A stretch of DNA of 22,769 nucleotides. Origin: Palsa-513 sp036510225 (GTDB lineage Bacteria; Actinomycetota; Thermoleophilia; Solirubrobacterales; Solirubrobacteraceae). A program made the translations under genes and the position numbers. This document shows positions 7,419-14,004 of the stretch, piece by piece; positions within the stretch are counted from its first letter, which is position 1, and each line of letters begins with the position of its first letter. The DNA lies in assembly GCA_036510225.1 (NCBI GenBank), contig DATCEH010000025.1, forward strand, positions 1 through 22,769, in the 5' to 3' direction. A model generated the notes under the pieces. That model worked only from the letters and a program-made list of their open reading frames with translations. It was not told the DNA's origin and made no database searches.

Positions 7419-8069
7419 CTGCAGCACCCCGCGCCTGCGTTCGTCGGTCTGACCGGCGGGCTCGGAGCCGGCAAGTCAACCGTCCTGCGCCTGCTCGAAC
7501 GGCTCGGGGCGGCGACCCTCTCGACCGACGCGGTCGTCCACGAGCTGTACGGGACGCCGGGTGTCCGCGCGGCCCTCCTGACCCGCTGGGGCGAAGACGT
7601 CGTTCGCGACGCGGCCGTCGACCGGGCCGCGGTCGCCCGCCGGGTCTTTGCCGATCCGGCCGAGCGGATCTGGCTCGAGGGACTGCTCTGGCCGCTCGTC
7701 GCCGACCGAGTCGTCGCCTTCCGCGACGACGTTCTCGCCCGCCGGCCGCCGCCGCCGGTCGGCGTCGTCGAGACGCCACTGCTCTTTGAGGCCGACATGG
7801 ACGGCGCCTATGATGCGACGATCGCCGTGATCGCCGATGACGAGCTCCGCAGTCGACGGGCCGCCGCCCGCGGCCATGAGTCGCTCGCCGCACGCGAGCT
7901 CCGCCAGCTCAGCCAGGACGAGAAGGCCCGGCGGGCGACCCACGTGATCAACAACTCCGGGACGCTCGCGGAGCTCGAGGACTCCGTCGCAGCGGTGCTT
8001 GCCGCGCTCGGCGGGATCTCGCGAGCAGGCGACCGGCCGGCGGCCCCGTCGACGGAGACCCCGCAGTGA
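7419..8069 (+). CDS. coaE: dephospho-CoA kinase, probable CTG start
   Basis: A 216-aa enzyme of the last step of CoA synthesis (dephospho-CoA + ATP to CoA). The P-loop FVGLTGGLGAGKST lies at residues 8-21. It is followed by LSTDAVVHELYG, VVETPLLFE (substrate lid region) and the C-terminal Q..QDEKARRATHVINNSG signature. Length is normal. The frame is open from a stop at 7299, yet between there and ATG 7797 I find no ATG, GTG or TTG. ATG 7797 would delete the P-loop. The CTG at 7419, one base after the rpsA stop, gives the usual 8-10 residues before the P-loop and could be used by re-initiation after rpsA. Automated callers would truncate or miss this gene. The product call is secure; the start is inference. 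Confidence 0.9.
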   Translation: MQHPAPAFVGLTGGLGAGKSTVLRLLERLGAATLSTDAVVHELYGTPGVRAALLTRWGEDVVRDAAVDRAAVARRVFADPAERIWLEGLLWPLVADRVVAFRDDVLARRPPPPVGVVETPLLFEADMDGAYDATIAVIADDELRSRRAAARGHESLAARELRQLSQDEKARRATHVINNSGTLAELEDSVAAVLAALGGISRAGDRPAAPSTETPQ

Positions 8070-8077
8070 TCAGTCCG

Positions 8078-8141
8078 ACGATCCGAGCCGGCTGGCCACG
8101 ATGAGCACGACGATCCGGGCCGGCCGGCCACGATGAGCACG
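8078..8141 (+). repeat. 32-bp tandem duplication of a translation start region
   Basis: Units 8078-8109 and 8110-8141 differ at two bases, and a third unit begins at 8142 (GACGAT). Each unit carries CCACGATGAGCAC. The first ATG (8101) opens an 11-codon frame (MSTTIRAGRPR) whose TGA at 8134-8136 overlaps the real ATG at 8133 (ATGA). Confidence 0.9.
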
Positions 8142-8750
8142 ACGATGCGGGTCCCGTCCCGAGCGCTCGCCCTCCGCCGGCGGCGGCGCCTGCGGCTCGC
8201 CGTCCTCCTGCTGGCCGCGGGAGTCGGCGTCGTCGTCGCGATGCCGTACCTCCGTGGCGCGATCCGCAGCCTGACGCTGCCGCTCGAGCACGCCGACATC
8301 ATCCGCCAGCAGGCAAGCCAGAAGCACCTCGACCCGGCGCTGGTCGCCGCGGTGATCTACGCCGAGACCAAGTTCGACCCGCGGACCTCGCCGGCCGGCG
8401 CCGAGGGCCTGATGCAGATCCTCCCGGCCACGGCCATGTTCCTCGCCCATCGCTCGGGCGCGACGTCTTTTACGACCGCGGATCTCGCCACCCCGCAGGT
8501 CAACATCGCCTACGGGACGTACTACCTGCGCTACCTGCTCGACGAGTACCACGGTGACGAGACCCTCGCGCTCGCCGCCTACAACGGTGGTGAGGCCAAC
8601 GTCGACCGTTGGGTTGCCGCCGCCCATGCCGCCGGCGAGCCGTTCAGCCTGGCGTCGATTCCCTTCCCGGAGACTCGCGGCTACGTCGCAAAGGTCGAGA
8701 CCGCCGAGCGTCAGTACCGCGCGGACTACGCGTCGCAGCTGGGCCTGTAG
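8133..8750 (+). CDS. membrane-anchored lytic transglycosylase (SLT domain)
   Basis: A 205-aa protein. A basic N-terminus (RRRRRLR) precedes one membrane segment at about residues 22-38, leaving the rest outside the membrane. The SLT/lysozyme-like domain (about 55-190) contains VIYAETKFDPR with catalytic Glu78, then SPAGAEGLMQILPATA, NIAYGTYYLRYLLDEY and LALAAYNGGEANVDRW, all family signatures. It is predicted to cleave peptidoglycan glycan strands, forming 1,6-anhydro-MurNAc ends. It lies 63 bp after coaE. The start region is duplicated; the second ATG (8133) is used because the first meets a stop after 11 codons. No good Shine-Dalgarno is visible before either, so coupling through the short upstream frame is possible. 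Confidence 0.92.
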   Translation: MSTTMRVPSRALALRRRRRLRLAVLLLAAGVGVVVAMPYLRGAIRSLTLPLEHADIIRQQASQKHLDPALVAAVIYAETKFDPRTSPAGAEGLMQILPATAMFLAHRSGATSFTTADLATPQVNIAYGTYYLRYLLDEYHGDETLALAAYNGGEANVDRWVAAAHAAGEPFSLASIPFPETRGYVAKVETAERQYRADYASQLGL

Positions 8751-8883
8751 GGTCGCCGGGACGCGGCCGGCGCCGCCGTGGTCGCCTACTCGTGAGACGT
8801 CTTGCGTGTCACTGAGTAGACGCGTCCGACGACCGCGCCGATCGCCTGACTCCAGATCGCGTCGGGGTCGAGCGGTGAAGGAG
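8751..8883. other. intergenic spacer with inverted repeat
   Basis: Between the transglycosylase stop and the shared promoter module. CTACTC (8786-8791) and GAGTAG (8814-8819) are perfect inverted repeats, continued inside by TGA/TCA (8793-8795 and 8809-8811). This could be a terminator stem without a T-tract, or an operator. No coding region was seen. Confidence 0.5.
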
Positions 8884-9084
8884 ATTTGAGCGCTGGCGAG
8901 TGCGTCCGGTGTGTGCTCGTCTCCGTATGGAACCGTCATGGGGCGGGGAGGTCGGCGAGTCGCCGGCGGGCACTGGAATTTGCGTACAGACTTTGCGAGA
9001 CTCGCCGCTGCCGCCGGCGGCGATACCGAGCGGGCCGCGCCTGACTCCGCGTCCGGCTCGCCAGCGCAGTCGCGGGAGTGGTCG
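8884..9084 (+). promoter_or_regulatory. shared promoter/leader module, copy A
   Basis: Blocks shared with 13789-14004: ATTTGAGCG (8884), TGCGTCCG (8901), CGTAT (8924), CATGGGG (8937), CACTGGAA (8971), TTTGCGAGACTCGC (8992) and GTCGATGCT (9081). Offsets between the first four blocks are identical in the two copies (17, 23 and 13 bases). The next differs by one base (34 against 33) and the following one is identical (21). TGCGTCCG and the TAT of CGTAT are separated by 17 bases, so they may be -35 and -10 elements, placing transcription start near 8938. CGGCG-AGT-CGCCG (8952-8964) forms a conserved hairpin. ACTCCGCG (9044-9051) can pair with CGCGGGAGT (9071-9079), hiding the GGGAG Shine-Dalgarno. 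It matches no riboswitch consensus I know. Confidence 0.7.
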
Positions 9085-9105
9085 ATGCTTAGGGAGAGCT
9101 GTTGA
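9085..9105 (+). CDS. possible 6-codon leader peptide MLRESC
   Basis: ATG at 9085 has a good Shine-Dalgarno (GGGAG 9074-9078, 6-nt spacing) and reads M-L-R-E-S-C before TGA (9103-9105). The stop overlaps the TTG start of the lipoprotein gene (9102). In copy B the equivalent ATG, with the same spacing, starts a real gene reading M-L-R-E-R-D. It may be a leader peptide for coupled translation, or the relic of the lipoprotein start displaced by a one-base indel. The same frame is open back to ATG 8938 (55 codons). Confidence 0.35.
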   Translation: MLRESC

Positions 9106-10661
9106 CGGCGGGCTTGACGCGGGACGAGGACGACTGGATCGGCGCCCAGTCCGGCCAACGGCCGGCGGCCCGCAACGGTGTCCGGGGCGCCTGCACGGAC
9201 ACCCTCCGCGTCGGGCGCTCGCTCGCCGTCCTCGCGCTGTCGGCCGGGGTGATCGTCGCCTGCGGCGGCTCGAAGACGCCGACGACGGCCTCCAACCAGG
9301 CGACGATCCCAGCGGTACATCTCGTCTCGCCGAAGAAGCCGTCCGGCGCGAGCCCGACGACCTCGACTGCGGCCACTCCCAGCCCAACGACGACAACGAC
9401 CCCGGCGACGGGAGCGACGACGCCGCTCCCGACGGTCACGGTGCCTTCGGACAAGGAGTTCGTCAACGCGATCGACCACCCGTTCTCGGCCTCCAGCCCG
9501 TGGAACACGTCGATCGTCTCGGCGGCGGTCGATCCCCGATCGAGCGCGCTGATCGCCGCGGCGCAGCTGCGCCTGGGTGTCAAGCAGGGGTCGATCATCG
9601 AGTCCCTGTCCCTCCAGCGGCGGCGGATCACCGCGCCGCTGTACATCAACACGATCAAGTGGACGCCGCCAGTGCTCGATGCCGACGCGTCGAACGCCGT
9701 CTCGACGTCGCTGCTCTGCCGCCAGCCCAACCTGCCTCCGCCGGACAACCTCTGCGGTGACGGCTACCTCGTCTCGACGCTGAAGATCCCTCCGGCCACC
9801 GCCCCGTACCCGCAGTACGACGGCTGGCTGACCGTGATCGACGCCGCTGCCGGCTATGGCTACGACCTGTGGCGCGCCCGTCGCGGGACGGCTGCGACCG
9901 CGACGATGTCCTACCAGTACCTGCGCCGCTGGAGCCTCACCGGCTCCGGCTACCTCCCGCCGACCGCACCGTCGGCCCGCGGGTCGGGCCTGCCGATGTT
10001 CGCGGGAATCATCACTCCCGAAGACCTCCAGGCCGGCGTGATCCGCCACGCCCTGGCGATCTCGGTGCCCGGACCGGCGGCGCTCAACTTCGTCCAGCCG
10101 GCGTCGCTGACCGACGGCAACGGCGCCGTCACGTCGCTTCCGGAGGGCGCCCGCCTGCGCCTCAAGGCGAGCGTCTCGCTCGCATCGCTGCTGCGCGAGA
10201 TCCCCGGCGGTACGAACCGGCGGGCGAGCGCGACGATCTACAACACCCTGAGGACGTACGGCGCGATCGTCGTCGACCGATCGGCCGTGCCGACGCTCTA
10301 CGCCCAGCTGACCACCGACTGGACGACGCCGCTCCGCGACGCCCACGGGATCGCCACGGCGCCCGACGGCCGGACCGAGCTGCCGGTCTCCGAGCGCAAC
10401 AATCGGCGTTTCGTGACCCCGCTGCTGCGCGGCGGCGAGGTCTCCGGGCTGCGCCTGAGCGACTTCGAGGTCATTCGCCTGCCGACCGAGCTCAAGGACC
10501 CGCCGGTCAACGCCGGCGATACGGTCGCCTCGCTCCCCGGAGCGAGCCCCCAGGCGCTCCCGGGCGGGACCGCGGCAACCGCGCCGGCCGCGACCGCCGC
10601 CGTTCCGGGGACCGGCGCCGTCCCACTCACGCCGAGCGCGCCGGCCACACCCGGGCCATGA
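9102..10661 (+). CDS. secreted lipoprotein of unknown function
   Basis: 519 aa. A lipoprotein signal (LAVLALSAGVIVACGG, lipid-accepting Cys54) follows an unusually long N-region. A Thr/Ser/Pro-rich stalk (about 57-120) leads to a globular domain (about 125-475). The domain pattern is FSASSPWNTSI, GDGYL...GWLTVIDAAAGYGYDLW, GSGLPMFAGIITPEDLQAGVIRHAL, LPEGARLRLKAS, and IYNTLRTYGAIVVDRS. I recognise this as a pattern recurring in secreted actinobacterial proteins but know no assigned function or domain name. A Pro/Ala/Thr-rich tail ends the protein. TTG 9102 has AGGGAG 5 nt upstream; TTG 9114 is an alternative. It is the first of three lipoprotein genes joined by 4-bp overlaps. Confidence 0.85.
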   Translation: MTAGLTRDEDDWIGAQSGQRPAARNGVRGACTDTLRVGRSLAVLALSAGVIVACGGSKTPTTASNQATIPAVHLVSPKKPSGASPTTSTAATPSPTTTTTPATGATTPLPTVTVPSDKEFVNAIDHPFSASSPWNTSIVSAAVDPRSSALIAAAQLRLGVKQGSIIESLSLQRRRITAPLYINTIKWTPPVLDADASNAVSTSLLCRQPNLPPPDNLCGDGYLVSTLKIPPATAPYPQYDGWLTVIDAAAGYGYDLWRARRGTAATATMSYQYLRRWSLTGSGYLPPTAPSARGSGLPMFAGIITPEDLQAGVIRHALAISVPGPAALNFVQPASLTDGNGAVTSLPEGARLRLKASVSLASLLREIPGGTNRRASATIYNTLRTYGAIVVDRSAVPTLYAQLTTDWTTPLRDAHGIATAPDGRTELPVSERNNRRFVTPLLRGGEVSGLRLSDFEVIRLPTELKDPPVNAGDTVASLPGASPQALPGGTAATAPAATAAVPGTGAVPLTPSAPATPGP

Positions 10662-12475
10662 GCATGCCGCGCCTGAATGCTCGTCGGGTCGCGGCTCGCC
10701 TGCCGGTCGCGCTCGTGCCGATCGCGCTGATCGGTTGTGGCGTGAAGGTGAACAACTACTACTCGCGCACCTCACCGGTCTCCCAGACGACGATCTCCCA
10801 GCAGACGCGCATCCTCCACAAGAAGCAGGCGGCCCAGGCCGCCGCGGTGCGGGCGACGCTCGCGAAGGCCCCGTCCGGGTCGGTCCGGATCGACGACTCG
10901 ACCAACCTGGGAGTCCTCCCGGTGGTCGATGCCGGCTTCGCGACCGGCTCGTCGGCCGCCGCCGCCGCCGCGACGAGCGTCGCGCCGGTCAAGGCGTTCC
11001 AGGACCTCTGCGACGGTCAGACCGACATCGCCATGTCGACGAGCCTGCCGACGGCCACCGAGGAGGCCGCGTGCGCGGCCAACGGCATCACCCTCGTGAC
11101 CTCGAAGACCGGCCAGGTCGAGCCGTTCCAGGTCGCGGCGGACGCGATCGTGATCGCCACCCGCAACGAGGACTCGGTCGGCGGGGACTGCCTGCGCCGC
11201 TCGACGGTCCGCCAGATCTTCGAGACAGGCTCGACGATCGACGACTGGAGCCAGCTCGGATTCGACGATCGCCGGCTCGTTGCGACCGGGCGCGGCGCCG
11301 ACAACGACACCTACCAGCTGTTTGCCAATCTCGTGCTCGGCGCCGGCGGCAGCGCGCCGATCACCGACGCCCGCGGCGACCTTGTCGTCCACCCGACCGA
11401 CGCCCAGGTCCTCGATCAGGTCGAGTTCGGCTCGGCCCGCCGGGCCCTCAGCCAGGCTGTCGCGGACGCCGTCGCCAAGGCAAGGCGGCGAATCCGACTC
11501 GCCGAGGCGGCGGCTGGTGCGGCGGCCAACAGGCGGGTCCTGGCGCAGATCGCCGCGGCCAACGCCAAGCGGGCGAAGTCGCACAAGGTCCTCACCCCGG
11601 CCCAGAAGGCGGCGATCGCCCGGGCGAACGCGCTGGCTGACTCGACGGCCAAGCAGACCGCCGAGGCGGCGGCCGGGACGAAGCTGATCGCGTCGATCGC
11701 CAAGTCGGTGACCGCCGCCCGCGGCGAGGCGCTCGGGTCGATCGGCGACGTCGGCTATTTCCGCTTCACCTACTACGAGCTCTACGAGGACAAGCTCAGG
11801 CCGATGGAGATCTGGGATCCGATCCAGGAGGCGGCGTCGCTGGCGGCGAGCGGTGTGGCGACGACGTTGACGACGGCCGGACCTACCCAGCGGGCGATCG
11901 ACAGCGACGTCGGCGGTCAGCTGAGCGTCGGCCGGGTCGTCGACTTCCCGTCGACACCGACCTCCTCCGGTGCCCACTACGTGACCGCAGCCGGTCAGGG
12001 CGTGACCGTCCCGGCCGGCGGGCCGGTCGACGTCGACACGACGCCGGACTGCGTGTTTCCGTCGGCCCAGACCGTCGAGTCCGGCGTCTATCCGCTCTCG
12101 GTGCGGATGTTCGCGTTCGTCTCCAAGCAGGCACTCACCCGGCCGGCCGTCCGCGACTACCTCGCCTACGTGATCTCCGCGGCCGGTCAGAACCTCGTTT
12201 CGGCGCAGCGCCTCGTCCCGCTCGACCTCCAGACAGAGGACCTCGAGTACGAGCAGATCACCGGCCGGCCGCTCCCCGGAAGCGGCACGGTGGTCTCCGG
12301 ATCGACGGCGACCGGCGCGACGTCACCGGCCGGAACGGGCACGACGCAGCCCACCTCGACAACGGGCGCGACGACGACCAGCGAAGGTCCCGTGAAGCTG
12401 CCGGCGTCCCCGTCGAGCCGGATCACAGGGGTCGATGCGACCCCGGCCACCACGACCGGCGGGACGGGCGGGTGA
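10658..12475 (+). CDS. PstS-like substrate-binding lipoprotein with helical insertion
   Basis: 605 aa. The lipobox ALIGCG (Cys27) marks a membrane-anchored lipoprotein. The first PstS-like lobe shows AGFATGSSAAAAAA, AFQDLCDGQTDIAMS, AADAIVIATRNE and RQIFETGSTIDDWSQ. GRGADNDTYQLFANLVLG corresponds to the phosphate-binding GRDSGT region of PstS but reads GADNDT. An Ala/Lys/Arg-rich helical stretch of about 110 residues (roughly 265-365) is then inserted. The fold resumes with GDVGYFRFTYYELYEDKLRP, as PstS has GYFGYAYYE, and YPLSVRMFAFVSKQ. The tail is Thr/Ser/Gly-rich. There is no PstCAB permease nearby, so uptake is not evident; sensing or a structural role is possible. ATG 10658 overlaps the previous stop (ATGA). 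Confidence 0.8.
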   Translation: MSMPRLNARRVAARLPVALVPIALIGCGVKVNNYYSRTSPVSQTTISQQTRILHKKQAAQAAAVRATLAKAPSGSVRIDDSTNLGVLPVVDAGFATGSSAAAAAATSVAPVKAFQDLCDGQTDIAMSTSLPTATEEAACAANGITLVTSKTGQVEPFQVAADAIVIATRNEDSVGGDCLRRSTVRQIFETGSTIDDWSQLGFDDRRLVATGRGADNDTYQLFANLVLGAGGSAPITDARGDLVVHPTDAQVLDQVEFGSARRALSQAVADAVAKARRRIRLAEAAAGAAANRRVLAQIAAANAKRAKSHKVLTPAQKAAIARANALADSTAKQTAEAAAGTKLIASIAKSVTAARGEALGSIGDVGYFRFTYYELYEDKLRPMEIWDPIQEAASLAASGVATTLTTAGPTQRAIDSDVGGQLSVGRVVDFPSTPTSSGAHYVTAAGQGVTVPAGGPVDVDTTPDCVFPSAQTVESGVYPLSVRMFAFVSKQALTRPAVRDYLAYVISAAGQNLVSAQRLVPLDLQTEDLEYEQITGRPLPGSGTVVSGSTATGATSPAGTGTTQPTSTTGATTTSEGPVKLPASPSSRITGVDATPATTTGGTGG

Positions 12476-13737
12476 CCGGGCCGGCACCAGTCCGGTGGAG
12501 CGCCACGGTGATCGGGGCGGTCACCGCGCTCGCGGTGCTCACGGGGTGCGGTGGGACGAACGCATCGACCACACGGACGACGCCGGTCGCGAACATCAAC
12601 GTCCCGGGTGCCAGCTCCGGCGAGATCAGCATCTACGCGAGCGTCCCCCTTGAGGGAGCAGCCGCCAATCCGTCGCTGGCCAACGCCATGCAGTTGGCGC
12701 TCGAGCAGTCCGGAGGACTGGCCGACAAGGCCCCGGTGCGCCTCGTCCTGCTCGACGAGACCAACGCGAACGGGACGTCGAGCACGGCCGCCGTCGCGGC
12801 GACCGCGCGCGCGGCGGCCGCCGACCACTCGACGGTCGCGTTCCTCGGCCCGTACACCTCCGGCGACACGGCGATCGTCCTGCCGATTCTCAATCGCGCC
12901 GGGATCCTCGAGGTCGCGCCGACGGCCACCTACGGGGGACTGACGAGCACGCTCGCCGATCCGGCCGAGCCGGCGAAGTACTACCCGACCGGCCGCCGCA
13001 CGTTCGCTCGGGTCGTCCCGGCCGACGGCGCCCAGGCGGCGGCTCAGGTCAGCTACCAACGGACGTCCGGCTGCACCCACGTGTTCGTCCTCGACGACGG
13101 GACCCTCTACGGCCGCGGCCTGGCCACGGCCTTTGCCAGGGACGCCAGAACCGCCGGGTTGACGGTGGTGGCGACGCGGGTCGTCTCGACCGGCGGCAGG
13201 GACTACGGCTCGACCGCGGCCACCGTGGCCGGGAGCGCGGATTGCGTGCTGTTCGCCGGCGAGCCCGCCGCCGGCGTGGCCGCCCTGTTCGGCGCGCTCC
13301 ACGCGGCCGGTCCGGAACTGAAGATCTTCGGTACGGACGCGCTCGCAACCGAGGCGTTCGCGGCTTCCCTGGGCAGCGCGCAGGCCGTGACCTACCTGAC
13401 CGGACCGAATCTCGACCCGAGCCTGTACGGCGACGCTGGGCAGGCCTTCTACGAGAGCTACGCGGTCCGCTTCGGCGGTCCTCCGGACTCGTCGGCGATC
13501 TTCGGCTTCGAGGCGATGAACGCCGTGCTCAGCGCGATCGACGCCGCCGGGAGCACGAGTCGGGCAGCGGTCGTCGATGCCTTCTTCAACATCAACAACC
13601 GCGTCAGCCCGCTCGGGACATACTCGATCTCCGCCGACGGGGATACCACGCTCGACCGCTACGGGAGCTTCCGTGTGGTCGACGACGGCCTCCAGTTCGA
13701 CATCCTCCTGCCGACCTCGCTCGGCTCAGCCGGATAG
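12472..13737 (+). CDS. LivJ-like periplasmic-binding lipoprotein (Peripla_BP_6)
   Basis: 421 aa, starting at GTG in a GTGA overlap with the previous stop. The signal ends in the lipobox AVLTGCGG (Cys26). The mature part is a type-I periplasmic-binding fold: ISIYASVPLEGAAANPSLAN and AMQLALEQSGG near the N-terminus, VRLVLLDETNANG, VAFLGPYTSGDTAIVLPILN, LEVAPTATYGGLT, FARVVPADGAQ, then GRGLATAFARDARTAGLTVV and LFAGEPAAGVAALF. These match the branched-chain amino-acid/amide receptor family (LivJ/AmiC). The ligand is not predictable. No LivHMGF transporter genes are in the window. Last gene of the lipoprotein operon. Confidence 0.88.
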   Translation: MTGPAPVRWSATVIGAVTALAVLTGCGGTNASTTRTTPVANINVPGASSGEISIYASVPLEGAAANPSLANAMQLALEQSGGLADKAPVRLVLLDETNANGTSSTAAVAATARAAAADHSTVAFLGPYTSGDTAIVLPILNRAGILEVAPTATYGGLTSTLADPAEPAKYYPTGRRTFARVVPADGAQAAAQVSYQRTSGCTHVFVLDDGTLYGRGLATAFARDARTAGLTVVATRVVSTGGRDYGSTAATVAGSADCVLFAGEPAAGVAALFGALHAAGPELKIFGTDALATEAFAASLGSAQAVTYLTGPNLDPSLYGDAGQAFYESYAVRFGGPPDSSAIFGFEAMNAVLSAIDAAGSTSRAAVVDAFFNINNRVSPLGTYSISADGDTTLDRYGSFRVVDDGLQFDILLPTSLGSAG

Positions 13738-13788
13738 CGCGGACGGCGGCGGGGCTGGTGGGCCTCTCGGTTTCGACCGATCGACAGA

Positions 13789-14004
13789 ATTTGAGCGGTC
13801 AAGGCTGCGTCCGATGCGGCCCCGGTCGCGTATTTACACGGCATGGGGGAGGAGCCCGGCGCATCGCCGGTACGCACTGGAAATCATCTAGAGGGTTTGC
13901 AAGACTCGCTGCTGTCTGAGTCCGGCCGGAGTCTGTGGGTTTCGGTGACCGGGGTGGAGCCTGCCGAAGGCCACCACCCGACGATGGATGCGGGGGAGCA
14001 GTCG
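13789..14004 (+). promoter_or_regulatory. shared promoter/leader module, copy B
   Basis: Second copy of the 8884-9084 module: ATTTGAGCG (13789), TGCGTCCG (13806), CGTAT (13829), CATGGGG (13842), CACTGGAA (13875), TTTGCAAGACTCGC (13896) and GTCGATGCT (14001). CCGGCG-CAT-CGCCGG (13856-13870) keeps the copy-A hairpin with a different loop. Copy B has an extra strong stem: GGGTGG (13952-13957) with CCACCC (13974-13979), continued by GCC/GGC. It ends with GGGGGAG (13992-13998), 6 nt before ATG 14005. The variable distance between the last two blocks (105 here, 89 in copy A) lies in this stem region. Confidence 0.7.

Noticed and set aside
7415..7421. rpsA-coaE fusion by stop readthrough
   Set aside because: The two genes are in different frames, so readthrough of TAG 7415 would not enter coaE.
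7797..8069. A 90-aa coaE starting at ATG 7797
   Set aside because: It would remove the P-loop and half of the kinase fold although the upstream frame encodes both intact.
8969..8984. Sigma-54-type promoter (GGCAC...TTTGC) in leader A
   Set aside because: The GG-to-GC spacing is 11 rather than 10, the match is absent from copy B, and actinobacteria generally lack sigma-54.
8070..10775. A 901-codon minus-strand frame across the transglycosylase and first lipoprotein
   Set aside because: Arg/Gly low-complexity shadow of the plus-strand genes; no motif.
13242..13919. A 225-codon plus-strand frame ending in leader B
   Set aside because: Most of it overlaps the LivJ-like gene out of frame and is Arg-rich. 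Only its last 25 codons match leader A, and these are treated under the leader findings.
8937..14004. Known riboswitch (c-di-GMP GEMM, c-di-AMP ydaO, cobalamin, TPP)
   Set aside because: Diagnostic cores such as GGGCAAA/ACGCAAAGCC, the ydaO core and the B12 box are absent. A GCTGAGA string at 14007 resembles the TPP motif but without its partner segments.
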